From the NCBI GenBank assembly GCA_016801885.1, contig CM028882.1, forward strand, positions 18,679,047-18,743,046: 64,000 bases of DNA. Direction: 5' to 3'. The stretch comes from Toxotes chatareus (lineage: Eukaryota > Chordata > Actinopteri > Toxotidae). The notes beneath the pieces are model-generated. The model saw nothing but the letters and a program-made list of their open reading frames with translations. It was not told where the DNA came from and did no database searches. Each line of letters starts with the position of its first letter. Within the stretch, counting starts at the first letter, position 1. Positions 35,230 to 50,200 of this stretch are shown piece by piece. Position numbers and translations under genes: made by a program.

Positions 35230-38200
35230 TTTTTTGTAGCAAAACCATTTTATTGTTATTTAGGCTTTGAGGTCTTACAAAAATATGAATTTTTTTTTTT
35301 TTTTTTTACATATTTTGACGCCATAGAATACAATGAGGTGTTTCATGACATTTTGAGGCATTACTAAAATATGACTTTTTTTGGCCCATTTTGACGCGTT
35401 AGTATACTATGACGTTTTTTATGACATTTTGAGGTCAAAAAAATTTTTGACTTTTTTTGGCCGATTTTGACGCCTTACTATACTATGACGTTTTTTTATG
35501 ACATTTTGAGGTCAAAAAAATTTTTGACTTTTTTTGGCCGAAAAAAACGCCTTACTATATTATGACGTTTTTTATGACATTTTGAGGTCAAAAAAAATTT
35601 TGACTGTTTTTGGCCGAAAAAAACGCCTTACTATACTATGACGTTTTTTATGACATTTTGAGGTCAAAAAAAATTTTGACTTTTTTTGGCCAATTTTGAC
35701 GCCTTACTATACTATGACGTTTTTTATGACATTTTGAGTTCAAAGAAAATTTTGACTTTTTTTGGCCGATTTTGACGCCTTACTATACTATGACGTTTTT
35801 TTATGACATTTGAGGTCAAAAAAATTTTTGACTTTTTTTGGCCGATTTTGACGCCTTACTATATTATGACGTTTTTTATGACATTTTGATGTCAAAAAAA
35901 ATTGTGACTTTTTTTGGCCGATTTTGACGCCTTTACTATACTATGACGTTTTTTATGACAGTTTGAGGTCAAAAAATTTTTTGACTTTTTTTGGCGAAAA
36001 AAGACGCCTTACTATATTATGACGTTTTTTATGACATTTTGAGGTCAAAATTTTTTGACTTTTTTGGCGAAAAAAAGACGCCTTACTATATTATGACGTT
36101 TTTTATGACAGTTTGAGGTCAAAAATTTTTGACTTTTTTTTTACCGAAAAAACGCTTTTTACTATACTATGACGTTTTTTATGACATTTTGAGGTCAAAA
36201 AAATTTTGACTGTTTTTATTTAAAGAAACGCCTTACTATACTATGACGTTTTTTATGACATTTTGAGGTCAAAATTTTTTTTGACTTTTTTTGGCCGGTT
36301 TTGACGCCTTACTATACTATGACGTTTTTTATGACATTTTGAGGACAAAAAATTTTTTGACTTTTTTTGGCCGATATTGACACCATACTTTATTACGACG
36401 TTTTTTATGACATTTTGAGGTCAAAACATTTTTTGACTTTTTTTGGCCGAAAAAAACGCCTTTCTATATTATGACGTTTTTTATGACATTTTGAGGTCAA
36501 AAAAATTTTTGACTTTTTTTGGCCGAAAAAAACGCCTTACTATACTATGACGTTTTTTATGACAAAAAAGTAAAAAAAATTTTTTTTGACTTTTTTTTGC
36601 CGATTTTGACGCCTTACTATACTATGACGTTTTTTATGACATTTTGAGGTCAAAAAAAATTTTGACTTCTTTTGGCCTCAAAAAACGCCTTGCTATATTA
36701 CGACGTTTTTTATGACATTCTGAGATAAAAAAAAAATTTTGACGCCTTACTATACTATGACGTTTTTTATGACATTTTGAGGTAAAAAATTTTTTTGACT
36801 TTTTTTGGCCGATTTTGACGCCTTACTATACTATGAAATTTTTATGACATTTTGAGGTAAAAAAAAATTTTGACTTTTTTTTGCCATATTTGACGCCTTA
36901 CTATACTATGACGTTTTTTAAGACAATTTGAGGTCAAAAAAATGTTTGACTTTTTTTTGCCGAAAAAACGCCTTATTATACTATGACATTTTTTATGACA
37001 AAAAAGTCAAAAAAAAATTTTTTTGACTTTTTTTTGCCGAATTTGACGCCTTACTATACTATGACGTTTTTTATGACATTTTGAGGTCAAAAAAAATTTT
37101 GACTTTTTGGCCGAAAAAACGCGCCTTACTATACTATGACGTTTTTTATGACATTTTGAGGTCAAAAATTTTTGACTTTTTTTTTGGCCGATTTTGACGC
37201 CTTACTATACTATGACGTTTTTATGACATTTTGAGGTCAAAAATTTTTTGACTTTTTTTGGCCGGTTTTGACGCCTTTACTATACTATAGCGATTTTTTA
37301 TGACATTTTGAGGTCAAAAACGTTTTGACTTTTTTTTGGCCGGTTTTGACGCTTTACTATACTATGACATTTTTTATGACAAAAAGGTCAAAAAATTTTT
37401 TGACTTTTTTGACCAATTTTGACGCCCTTACTATACTATGACGTTTTTTATGACATTTTGAGGTCAAAAAATTTTTGACTTTTTTTTTTTGACGCCTTTA
37501 CTATACTATGATGTTTTTATGACATTTTGAGGTCAAAAAATTTTTGACTTTTTGGCGGTTTTGACGCTTTACTATACTATGACGTTTTTTATGACATTTT
37601 GAGGTCAAAAAATTTTTTGACTTTTTTGACCAAAAAAAACGCCTTTACTATATTATGACGTTTTTATGACATTTTGAGGTCAAAAAATTTTGACTTTTTT
37701 GGCCGATTTTGACGCCTTTACTATACTATGACGTTTTTTTTATGACATTTTGAGGTTAAAAATTTTTTGACTTTTTTTTTAAAAAAAAACGCCTTTACTA
37801 TACTATGACGTTTTTTATGACATTTTGAGGTCAAAAATTTTTTGACTTTTTGGCCGATTTTGACGCCTTACTATATATTATGACGTTTTTTATGACATTT
37901 TGAGGTCAAAAAAATTTTGACTTTTTTGGCCGATTTTGACGCTTTACTATACTATGACGTTTTTTATGACATTTTGAGGTTAAAAAATTTTTGACTTTTT
38001 TGCCGAAAAAAAAACGCTTTACTATACTATGACGTTTTTTATGACATTTTGAGGTCAAAAATTTTTTGACTTTTTTTGGCCGGTTTTGACGCTTTACTAT
38101 ACTATACTATGACGTTTTTATGACATTTTGAGGTCAAAATTTTTTTGACTTTTTTTGCCGAAAACGCCTTACTATACTATGACGTTTTTTATGACATTCT

Positions 38201-41200
38201 GAGGTCAAAAAATTTTTTTTGACTTTTTTTTGGCCGATTTTGACACCTTACTATACTATGACGTTTTTTTTATGACATTTTGAGGTCAAAAATTTTTTGA
38301 CTTTTTTGGCGGTTTTGACGCCTTTTACTATACTATGACGTTTTTTAAGACATTTTGAGGTCAAAAAATGTTTGACTTTTTTTGGCGAAAAACGCGCTTT
38401 ACTATACTATGACATTTTTTATGACAAAAGTCAAAAAAAATTTTTTGACTTTTTTTTTGCCGGTTTTGACGCTTTACTATACTATGACGTTTTTTATGAC
38501 ATTTTGAGGTCAAAAAAAATTTTGACTTTTTTTTTTTAAAAAAAAACGCTTTTACTACTATACTATGACGTTTTTTTATGACATTTTGAGGTCAAAAATT
38601 TTTTGACTTTTTTGGCCGATTTTGACGCCTTTACTATACTATGACGTTTTTTATGACATTTTGAGGTCAAAAATTTTTTGACTTTTTTGGCCGGTTTTGA
38701 CGCCTTACTATACTATGACGTTTTTTATGACATTTTGAGGTCAAAAATTTTTTGACTTTTTTTTTTTTACTTACTATAACTATGACAAAAATTTTTTTAT
38801 GACTATAGTATATTATGACTTTTTTTATGACATTTTGAGGTCAAAAATTTTTTGACTTTTTTGGCCAAAAAAAAAACGCCTTACTATACTATGACGTTTT
38901 TTATGACATAAAAAGTCAAAAAATTTTTTGACTTTTTTTTGCCCTATTTTGATGACTTTACTATACTATGACGTTTTTTATGACATTTTGAGGTCAAAAA
39001 TTTTTTGACTTTTTTGGCCAGTTTTGACGCCTTACTATACTATGACGTTTTTATGACATTTTGAGGTAAAAAAAACTTTTTTTGACTTTTTTTGGCTTTT
39101 TTTGACACGCGCTTTACTATACTATGACGTTTTTTATGATAAAAAAGTCAAAAAAATTTTTTGACTTTTTTTGACCAATTTTGACGCCTTTACTATACTA
39201 TGACGTTTTTTATGACATTTTGAGGTCAAAAAAATTTTTGACTTTTTTTTTTTTGGCCAGTTTTTACGCCTTACTATACTATGACGTTTTTTATGACATT
39301 TTGAGGTCAAAAAAATTTTTTTGACATTTTGAGGTTTTTTTTGCCGATTTTGACGCCTTACTATACTATGACGTTTTTTATGACATTTTGAGGTCAAAAA
39401 AATTTTTTGACTTTTTTGACTTTTTTGCCGGTCAAAAAAAAAAACGCTTACTATACTATACTATGACGTTTTTTATGACATTTTGAGGTCAAAAAATTTT
39501 TGACTTTTTTTTGGCCGATTTTGACGCCTTTACTATACTATGACGTTTTTTATGACATTTTGAGGTCAAAAAATTTTTGACTTTTTTGGACGAAAAAACG
39601 CCTTACTATACTATGGCGTTTTTTTATGACGACTTTTTTTACTATACTATATGACGTTTTTTATGACATTTTGAGGTCAAAAAATTTTTTGACTTTTTTT
39701 GGCGGTTTTGACGCCTTACTATACTATGACGTTTTTTATGACATTTTGAGGTCAAAAATTTTTGACTTTTTTGACCAATTTTGACGCCTTTACTATACTA
39801 TGACGTTTTTTTTTTTGAGGTGACATTTTGAGGTCAAAATTTTGACGCCTTTTGACTTTTTTTTGACATTTGAGGTCAAAAATTTTTTTGACTTTTTTTT
39901 TGACGCCTTACTATACTATGACGTTTTTTATGACAAAAAGTCAAAAAATTTTTTTTTTGACTTTTTTGGCCAATTTTGACGCCTTACTATACTATGACGT
40001 TTTTTATGACATTTTGAGGTCAAAAAATTTTTTGACTTTTTTTGGCCGAAAAAAACGCCTTACTATACTATGACGTTTTTTATGACATTTTGAGGTCAAA
40101 ATTTTTTTGACTTTTTTGGCCGATTTTGACGCCTTACTATACTATGACGTTTTTTATGACATTTTGAGGTCAAAAATTTTTTTGACTTTTTTGGCCGGTT
40201 TTTTTGACGCCTTTACTATACTATGACGTTTTTTATGACATTTTGAGGTCAAAAAACTTTTTGACTTTTTTTGGCCGGTTTTGACGCCTTACTATACTAT
40301 GACGTTTTTTATGATAAAAAAGTCAAAAAAATTTTTTTGACTTTTTTTGACCAATTTTGACGCCTTACTATACTATGACGTTTTTTATGACATTTTGAGG
40401 TCAAAAATTTTTTTGACTTTTTTTGGCCGAAAAAAACGCCTTACTATACTATGACGTTTTTTATGACATTTTGAGGTCAAAAAATTTTTGACTTTTTTGG
40501 CCGATTTTGACGCCTTACTATACTATGACGTTTTTTATGACATTTTGAGGTCAAAATTTTTTTGAGGAAAAGAAACGCCTTTACTATATTATGACGTTTT
40601 TTATGACATTTTGAGGTCAAAAAAAAATTTTTAGCGATTTTGAAAACGCTCTTTACTATACTATGACGTTTTTTTTATGACATTTTGAGGTTAAAAAATT
40701 TTTTGACTTTTTTTGGCCGAAAAAAACGCCTTACTATATACTATGACGTTTTTTATGACATTTTGAGGTCAAAAAATTTTTTGACTTTTTTTGGCCGATT
40801 TTGACGCCTTACTATACTATGACGTTTTTTATGACATTTTGAGGTCAAAAATTTTTTTGACTTTTTTGGCCGATTTTGACGCCTTACTATACTATGACGT
40901 TTTTTTATGACATTTTGAGGTCAAAAATTTTTTGACTTTTGGCCGAAAAAACGCCTTTTACTATACTATGACGTTTTTTATGACATTTTGAGGTCAAGAA
41001 AAATTTTGACTCTTTTTGGCCGGTTTTGACGCCTTACTATACTATGACGTTTTTTATGACATTTTGAGGTCAAAAATTTTTTTGACTTTTTTTGCCGATT
41101 TTGACGCCTTACTATACTATGACGTTTTTTATGACATTTTGAGGTCAAAAAATTTTTTGACTTTTTTGGCCGAAAAAAAAACGCCTTACTATACTATGAC

Positions 41201-44200
41201 GTTTTTTATGACATTTTGAGGTCAAAAAAATTTTTGACTTTTTTGGCCGAAAAAAACGCCTTTACTATATTATGACGTTTTTTTATGACATTTTGAGGTC
41301 AAAAAATTTTTGACTTTTTTGGCCGATTTTGACGCTTTTTACTATACTATGACGTTTTTTATGACATTTTGAGGTCAAAAAATTTTTGACTTTTTTGGCC
41401 GATTTTGACGCCTTACTATACTATGACGTTTTTTATGACATTTTGAGTCAAAAAAATTTTTTGACTTTTTTGGCCCAAAAAACGACTTACTATATTATGA
41501 CGTTTTTTTATGACATTTTGAGGTCAAAAAATTTTTTGACTTTTTTGGCCAAAAAAAACGCCTTTACTATACTATGACGTTTTTTATGACATTTTGAGGT
41601 CAAAAAATTTTTTTGACTTTTTTGGCCGATTTTGACGCTTTACTATACTATGACGCTTTTTTATGACAGTTTGAGGTCAAAAAATTTTTTGACTTTTTTA
41701 ATAAAAAACGCGCTTTACTATACTATGACGTTTTTTATGACATTTTGAGGTCAAAAAAAATTTTGACTTTTTGGCCGAAAAAAACGCCTTACTATACTAT
41801 GACGTTTTTTATGACATTTTGAGGTCAAAAAATTTTTGACTTTTTTTGACCAATTTTGACGCCTTACTATACTATGACGTTTTTTATGACATTTTGAGGT
41901 CAAAAAAATTTTTTGACTTTTTTTGGCCAGTTTTGACGCCTTACTATACTATGACGTTTTTTATGACATTTTGAGGTCAAAAATTTTTTGACTTTTTTTT
42001 GGCCGATTTTGACGCCTTACTATACTATGACGTTTTTTATGACATTTTGAGGTCAAAAAATTTTTGACTTTTTTTGACCAAAAAAAACGCCTTACTATAC
42101 TATGACGTTTTTTATGACATTTTGAGGTCAAAAAATTTTTGACTTTTTTTGGCCGAAAAAAAACGCCTTACTATACTATGACGACATTTTTTTTTATGAC
42201 ATTTTGAGGTCAAAAATTTTTTGACTTTTTTTGGCCGATTTTGACACCTTTACTATACTATGACGTTTTTTATGACATTTTGAGGTCAAAAAATTTTTGA
42301 CTTTTTGGCATTTAAAAAACGCCTTTACTATACTATGACGTTTTTTATGACATTTTGAGGTCAAAAAAAATTTTGACTTTTTGGCCGATTTTGACGCCTT
42401 ACTATACTATACTATGACGTTTTTTATGACATTTTGAGGTCTATACTAATGATTTTTTTTGACATTTTTTTCAAAAAAAAAAAACGCCTTTACTATACTA
42501 TGACAAAAATTTTTTTTTATGACATTTTGAGGTCAAAAAAAATTTTGACTTTTTTGGCCGATTTTGACGCCTTACTATACTATGACGTTTTTTTATGACA
42601 TTTTGAGGTCAAAAATTTTTTTGACTTTTTTTGGCCGATTTTGACGCCTTACTATACTATGACGTTTTTTATGACATTTTGAGGTCAAAAATTTTTTTTG
42701 ACTTTTTTTGGCCGAAAAAAACGCCTTACTATACTATGAAATTTTTTTATGACATTTTGAGGTCAAAAATTTTTTGACTTTTTTTGGCCGAAAAAATATG
42801 ACGTTTTTTACTTTTTTTACTATACTATGACGTTTTTTATGACATTTTGAGGTCAAAAATTTTTTGACTTTTTTGGCCGAAAAAAACGCCTTACTATACT
42901 ATGACGTTTTTTATGACATTTTGAGGTCAAAAAATTTTTTGACTTTTTTTTGCCGATTTTGACGCCTTACTATACTATGGTCGTTTTTATGACTTTACTA
43001 TACTATTTTGAGGTCAAAAAATTTTTTTTGACTTTTTGGCCGAAAAAACGCCTTTACTATACTATGACTTTTTTATACTATGGTCGCTTTTTTTTGACTT
43101 TTTTTGAGGTCAAAATACTATACTATGACGTTTTTTATGACATTTTTTTTTTGACTTTTTTGGCCGAAAAAACTTACTATACTATACTATGACGTTTTTT
43201 ATGACATTTTGAGGTCAAAAAATTTTTTGACTTTTTTTGGCCGAAAAAAACGCCTTTTACTATACTATGATGACATTTTTTTATGACATTTTGAGGTCAA
43301 AAATTTTTTGACTTTTTTGGCCGATTTTGACGCCTTACTATACTATGACGTTTTTTTTATGACAGTTTGAGGTGATTTTTTGGCGAAAAAAAAAACTTTT
43401 TTTTGACAGTTTTTTTTTTGGGCGAAAAAAAAACGCCTTACTATACTATGACGTTTTTTTATGACATTTTGAGGTCAAAAAAATTTTTGACTTTGGCCAA
43501 AAAAACGCCTTACTATACTATGACGTTTTTTATGACATTTGAGGTCAAAAAATTTTTTGACTTTTTTTGACCAATTTTGACGCTTTACTATACTATGACG
43601 TTTTTTATGACATTTTGAGGTCAAAAATTTTTTGACTTTTTTGGCCGATTTTGACGCCTTTACTATACTATGATATTTTTTTTTTTATGACAGTTTGAGG
43701 TCAAAAAATTTTTGATTTTTTTGGCCGAAAAAACGCCTTACTATACTATGACGTTTTTTATGACATTTTGAGGTCAAAAAATTTTTGACTTTTTGGCCGA
43801 TTTTGACGCCTTTACTATACTATGACGTTTTTTATGACAGTTTGAGGTCAAAAAAATTTTGACTTTTTTGGCCGATTTTGACGCTTTACTATACTATGAC
43901 ATTTTTTATGACATTTTGAGGTCAAAAAAATTTTGACTTTTTTGGCCGAAAAAAAACGCCTTACTATATTATGACGTTTTTTTATGACATTTTGAGGTCA
44001 AAAAAATTTTGACTTTTTTGGCCGAAAACGCCTTACTATACTATGACGTTTTTTATGACATTTGAGGTCAAAAAATTTTGACTTTTTTGGCCGATTTTGA
44101 CGCCTTTTACTATACTATGACGTTTTTTATGACATTTTGAGGTCAAAAAATTTTGACTTTTTTGGCCAAAAAAACGCCTTACTATACTATGACGTTTTTT

Positions 44201-47200
44201 ATGACATTTTGAGGTCAAAAAATTTTTTTTTTTTTTATGACATTTTGAGGTCAAACAAAATTTTGACGCCTTACTATACTATGACGTTTTTTATGACATT
44301 TTGAGGTCAAAAAAATTTTTGACTTTTTTTGGCCGAAAAAAACGCCTTACTATACTATGACGTTTTTTATGACATTTTGAGGTCAAAAAAAATTTTTGAC
44401 TTTTTTGGCCGAAAAAAACGCCTTACTATACTATGACGTTTTTTTATGACATTTTGAGGTCAAAAAATTTTTTGACTTTTTTTGGCCGATTTTGACGCCT
44501 TACTATACTATGACGTTTTTTATGACATTTTGAGGTCAAAAAATTTTTTGACTTTTTTGGCCGATTTTTGACGCCTTACTATACTATGACGTTTTTTTTT
44601 TATGACATTTTGAGGTCAAAAAATTTTTGACTTTTTTTTGGCCAAAATTTTGACGCCTTTACTATACTATGACGCGTTTTTTATGACATTTTGAGGTCAA
44701 AAATTTTTTGACTTTTTTTTGGCCAAAAAAACGCCTTTACTATACTATGACGTTTTTTTATGACATTTTGAGGTCAAAAAATTTTTTGACTTTTTTGGCC
44801 GAAAAAAAACGCCTTACTATACTATGACGTTTTTTATGACATTTTGAGGTCAAAAAAAATTTTGACTTTTTTTGGCCAAAAAAAAACGCCTTACTATACT
44901 ATGACGTTTTTTATGACATTTTGAGGTCAAAAAAATTTTTGACTTTTTTGGCCTATACTAAAAATTTTGACGCCTTTACTATACTATGACGTTTTTTATG
45001 ACATTTTGAGGTCAAAAAAATTTTTTGACTTTTTTGGCCGAATTTGACGCTTTACTATACTATGACGTTTTTTATGACATTTTGAGGTCAAAAAAATTTT
45101 TGACTTTTTTGGCCGAAAAAAAACGCCTTACTATACTATGACGTTTTTTATGACATTTTGAGGTCAAAAAAATTTTTGACTTTTTTTGCCGATTTTGACG
45201 CCTTTACTATACTATGATGTTTTTTATGACATTTTGAGGTCAAAAAAATTTTGACTTTTTTTGGCCGATTTTGACGCCTTACTATACTATGACGTTTTTT
45301 ATGACATTTTGAGGTCAAAAAAAATTGACTTTTTTTGGCCGATTTTGACGCCTTACTATACTATGACGTTTTTTATGACATTTTGAGGTCAAAAAATTTT
45401 TTGACTTTTTTTGGCCGAAAAAAACGCCTTACTATACTATGACGTTTTTTATGACATTTTGAGGTCAAAAATTTTTTGACTTTTTTGGCCGAAAAAAACG
45501 CCTTTACTATACTATGACGTTTTTTATGACAGTTTGAGGTCAAAAAAATTTTGACTTTTTTGGCAAAAAACGCATACTTACTATACTATGACGTTTTTTA
45601 TGACATTTTGAGGTCAAAAAATTTTTTGACTTTTTTGGCCGAAAAAACGCCGCTTTACTATACTATGACGTTTTTATGACATTTTGAGGTCAAAAATTTT
45701 TGACTTTTTTGGCCAATTTTGACGCTTTACTATACTATGACGTTTTTTATGACATTTTGAGGTCAAAAATTTTTTGACTTTTTTGGCCGATTTGACGCCT
45801 TTACTATACTATGACGTTTTTTATGACAGTTTGAGGTCAAAAAATTTTTGACTTTTTTTTGGCCGAAAAAACGCCTTTACTATACTATGACATTTTTTAT
45901 GACATTTTGAGGTCAAAAAAATTTTGACTTTTTTGGCCGATTTTGACGCCTTACTATACTATACTATGACGTTTTTTATGACATTTTGAGGTCAAAAAAA
46001 ATTTTGACTTTTTTGGCCGATTTTGACGCCTTTACTATACTATGACGTTTTTTATGACATTTTGAGGTCAAAAAAATTTTGACTTTTTTGGCCAAAAAAA
46101 ACGCCTTACTATACTATGACGCTTTTTTTTATGACATTTTGAGGTCAAACAAAATTTTGACTTTTTGGCGAAAAAACGCCTTACTATACTATGACATTTT
46201 TTTATGACATTTTGAGGTCAAAAATTTTTTTTTTTTTTTGCGAATTTGACGCTTTACTATACTATGACGTTTTTTATGACATTTTGAGGTCAAAAAAATT
46301 TTGACTTTTTTGGCCAATTTTGACGCCTTACTATACTATGACGCTTTTTTATGACATTTTGAGGTCAAAAATTTTTTGACTTTTTTGGCCGATTTTGACG
46401 CCTTACTTACTATGACTATGACATTTTGACGTTTTTTTGACTTTTTTTGAGGTCTTACTATACTAAAAAATTTTTTGACAAAATTTTTTTGGTCAAAAAA
46501 ATTTTTGACCTTAGTATATTATGATGTTTTTTATGACATTTTGAGGTCAAAAATTTTTGACTTTTTTTTTGGCGGTTTTGACGCCTTTACTATACTATGA
46601 CGTTTTTTATGACATTTTGAGGTCAAAAATTTTTTGACTTTTTTTGGCCGGTTTTGACGCCTTACTATACTATGACGTTTTTTATGACATTTTGAGGTCA
46701 AAAAATTTTTGACTTTTTTTGGCCGGTTTTGACGCCTTACTATACTATGACGTTTTTTATGACATTTTGAGGTCAAAAAAATTTTTGACTTTTTTTGGCC
46801 GATTTTGACGCCTTACTATACTATGACGTTTTTTATGACATTTTGAGGTCAAAAATTTTTGACTTTTTTGGCCGATTTTGACGCCTTACTATACTATGAC
46901 ATTTTTTTTATGACATTTTGAGGTCAAAAATTTTTTTTTTTTTGGCCGAAAAAACGCGCCTTACTATACTATGACGTTTTTTTTATGACATTTTGAGGTC
47001 AAAAATTTTTTGACTTTTTTGGCCGAAAAAAAAAAAAATACTATACTATACGTTTTTTATGATGTCGTTTTTTTTTTGACTTTTTTTGGCCAAAAAAAGT
47101 CTAAACTATACTATGATGTTTTTTATTTTTGTCAAAAAATTTTTTTTGAAGTTTTTGACGCAATTTACTATACTATACTGACGTTTTTTATGACATTTTG

Positions 47201-50200
47201 AGGTCAAAAAATTTTTGACTTTTTTGGCCGATTTTGACGCCGCATACTATACTATAGCGTTTTTTTTATGACAGTTTGAGGTCAAAAAAATTTCTGACTT
47301 TTTTTGGCCGAAAAAAACGCCTTACCATATTATGACATTTTTTATGACATTTTGAGGTCAAAAAAAATTGTGACTTTTTTTGGCCGATTTTGACGCCTTA
47401 CCAAACTATGACGTTTTTTATGACAGTTTGAGGTCAAAAAAAATTTTGACTTTTTTTGGCCGATTTTGACGCCTTACTATACTATGACGTTTTTTATGAC
47501 ATTTTGAGGTCAAAAAATAATTTTGACTTTTTTTGGCCGAAAAAAACGCCTTACTATATTATGACGTTTTTTTATGACATTTTGAGGTCAAACAAAATTT
47601 TGACTTTTTTTGGCCAAAAAAAACCGCCTTACTATACTATGACGTTTTTTATGACATTTTGAGGTCAAACAAAATTTTGACTTTTTATTAAAAAAACGCT
47701 TACTATACTATACTATGACGTTTTTTATGACAGTTTGAGGTCAAACAAAATTTTGAATTTTTTGGCCGGAAAAAACGCCTTACTATACTATGACGTTTTC
47801 TATGACATTTTGAGGTCAAAAAAATTTTTGACTTTTTTTGGCCGAAAAAAACGCCTTACTATACTATGACGTTTTTTATGACAGTTTGAGGTCAAAAAAA
47901 TTTCTGACTTTTTTTGGCCGAAAAAAACGCCTTACCATATTATGACATTTTTTATGACATTTTGAGGTCAAAAAAAATTGTGACTTTTTTTGGCCGATTT
48001 TGACGCCTTACCAAACTATGACGTTTTTTATGACAGTTTGAGGTCAAAAAAAATTTTGACTTTTTTTGGCCGATTTTGACGCCTTACTATACTATGACGT
48101 TTTTTATGACATTTTGAGGTCAAAAAATAATTTTGACTTTTTTTGGCCGGCAAAAAAAAACGCCTTACTATATTATGACGTTTTTTTATGACATTTTGAG
48201 GTCAAACAAAATTTTGACTTTTTTTGGCCAAAAAAAAACCCGCCTTACTATACTATGACGTTTTTTATGACATTTTGAGGTCAAACAAAATTTTGACTTT
48301 TTTTGGCCAAAAAAAAAACGCCTTACTATACTATGACGTTTTTTATGACAGTTTGAGGTCAAACAAAATTTTGAATGTTTTTGGCCGGAAAAAACGCCTT
48401 ACTATACTATGACGTTTTCTATGACATTTTGAGGTCAAAAAATTTTTTGACTTTTTTTGGCCGAAAAAAACGCCTTACTATACTATGACGTTTTTTATGA
48501 CATTTTGAGGTCAAAAAAAATTTTGACGCCTTACTTTTTTTTGCGTTTTTTAAGACATTTTGAGGTCAAAAAATTTTTGACTTTTTTTTGCCAAAAAACG
48601 CCTTTACTATACTATGACATTTTTATGTCAAAAAAAAATTTTTGACTTTTTTTTGCCGAAAAACGCCTTTACTATACTATGATGTTTTTTATGACATTTT
48701 GAGGTCAAAAAAATTTTTTTTGACTTTTTTGCAATTTGACGCCTTACTATACTACTGACGTTTTTTTATGACATTTTGAGGTCAAAATTTTTTGACTTTT
48801 TTGGCCGATTTTGACGCTTTACTATACTATGACGTTTTTTTATGACATTTTGAGGTCAAAAATTTTTGACTTTTTTGGCGAAAAAACGCCCTTACTATAT
48901 TATGACATTTTTATATGACATTCTGAGGTCAAAAATTTTTTGACTTTTTTTGGCCGGTTTTGACGCCTTACTATACTATGATGTTTTTTATGACATTTTG
49001 AGGTCAAAAAACTTTTTGACTTTTTTTGGCCGGTTTTGACGCCTTACTATACTATGACGTTTTTTATGACATTTTGAGGTCAAAAAAATTTTTGACTTTT
49101 TTTTGGCGTTTTGACGCCTTTACTATACTATGACGTTTTTTATGACATTTTGAGGTCAAAAAATTTTTTGACTTTTTTTGGCCGATTTTGACGCCTTACT
49201 ATACTATGACGTTTTTTATGACATTTTGAGGTCAAAAAATTTTTTGACTTTTTTTTGCCGAAAAAAACGCCTTACTATATTATGACATTTTTTATGACAT
49301 TCTGAGGTCAAAAATTTTTTTGACTTTTTTTGGCCGGTTTTGACGCCTTACTATACTATGACGTTTTTTATGACATTTTGAGGTCAAAAAACTTTTTGAC
49401 TTTTTTTGGCCGGTTTTGACGCCTTACTATACTATGACGTTTTTTATGATAAAAAAGTCAAAAAATTTTTTTTGACTTTTTTTGACCAATTTTGACGCCT
49501 TACTATACTATGACATTTTTTATGACATTTTGAGGTCAAAATTTTTTGATTTTTTTTTTTTAAAAAAACGCCTTACTACTATATTATGACGTTTTTATAA
49601 CATCTTGAGGTCAAAAATTTTTTGACTTTTTTTGGCCGATTTTGACGCCTTACTATACTATGACGTTTTTTATGACATTTTGAGGTCAAAAAAAATTTTG
49701 ACTTTTTTTGGCCGGTTTTGACGCCTTACTATACTATGACGTTTTTTATGACATTTTGAGGTCAAAACATTTTTTGCCGATTTTGACGCCTTACTATACT
49801 ATGACGTTTTTTTATGACATTTTGAGGTTAAAAATTTTTTTGACTTTTTTTGGCCGAAAAAAACGCCTTACTATATTATGACGTTTTTTATAACATTTTG
49901 AGGTCAAAAATTTTTTTGACTTTTTTTGGCCGATTTTGACGCCTTACTATACTATGACGTTTTTTATGACATTTTGAGGTCAAAAAATTTTTTGACTTTT
50001 TTTGGCCGGTTTTGACGCCTTACTATACTATGACATTTTTTATGACATTTTGAGGTCAAAATTTTTTTTGACTTTTTTTTGCCGATTTTGATGCCTTACT
50101 ATACTATGACGTTTTTAATGACAAAAAAGTCAAAAAAATTTTTTTGACTTTTTTTGAACGAAAAAAACGCCTTACTATACTATGACGTTTTTTATGACAT

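Noticed and set aside
39134..39397. Open frame with repeated KCHKKRHSIV motifs, and many similar frames across 39-52 kb
   Set aside because: They are translations of the satellite. The monomer is not a multiple of three, the frames are short, and there are no splice or start contexts of note.
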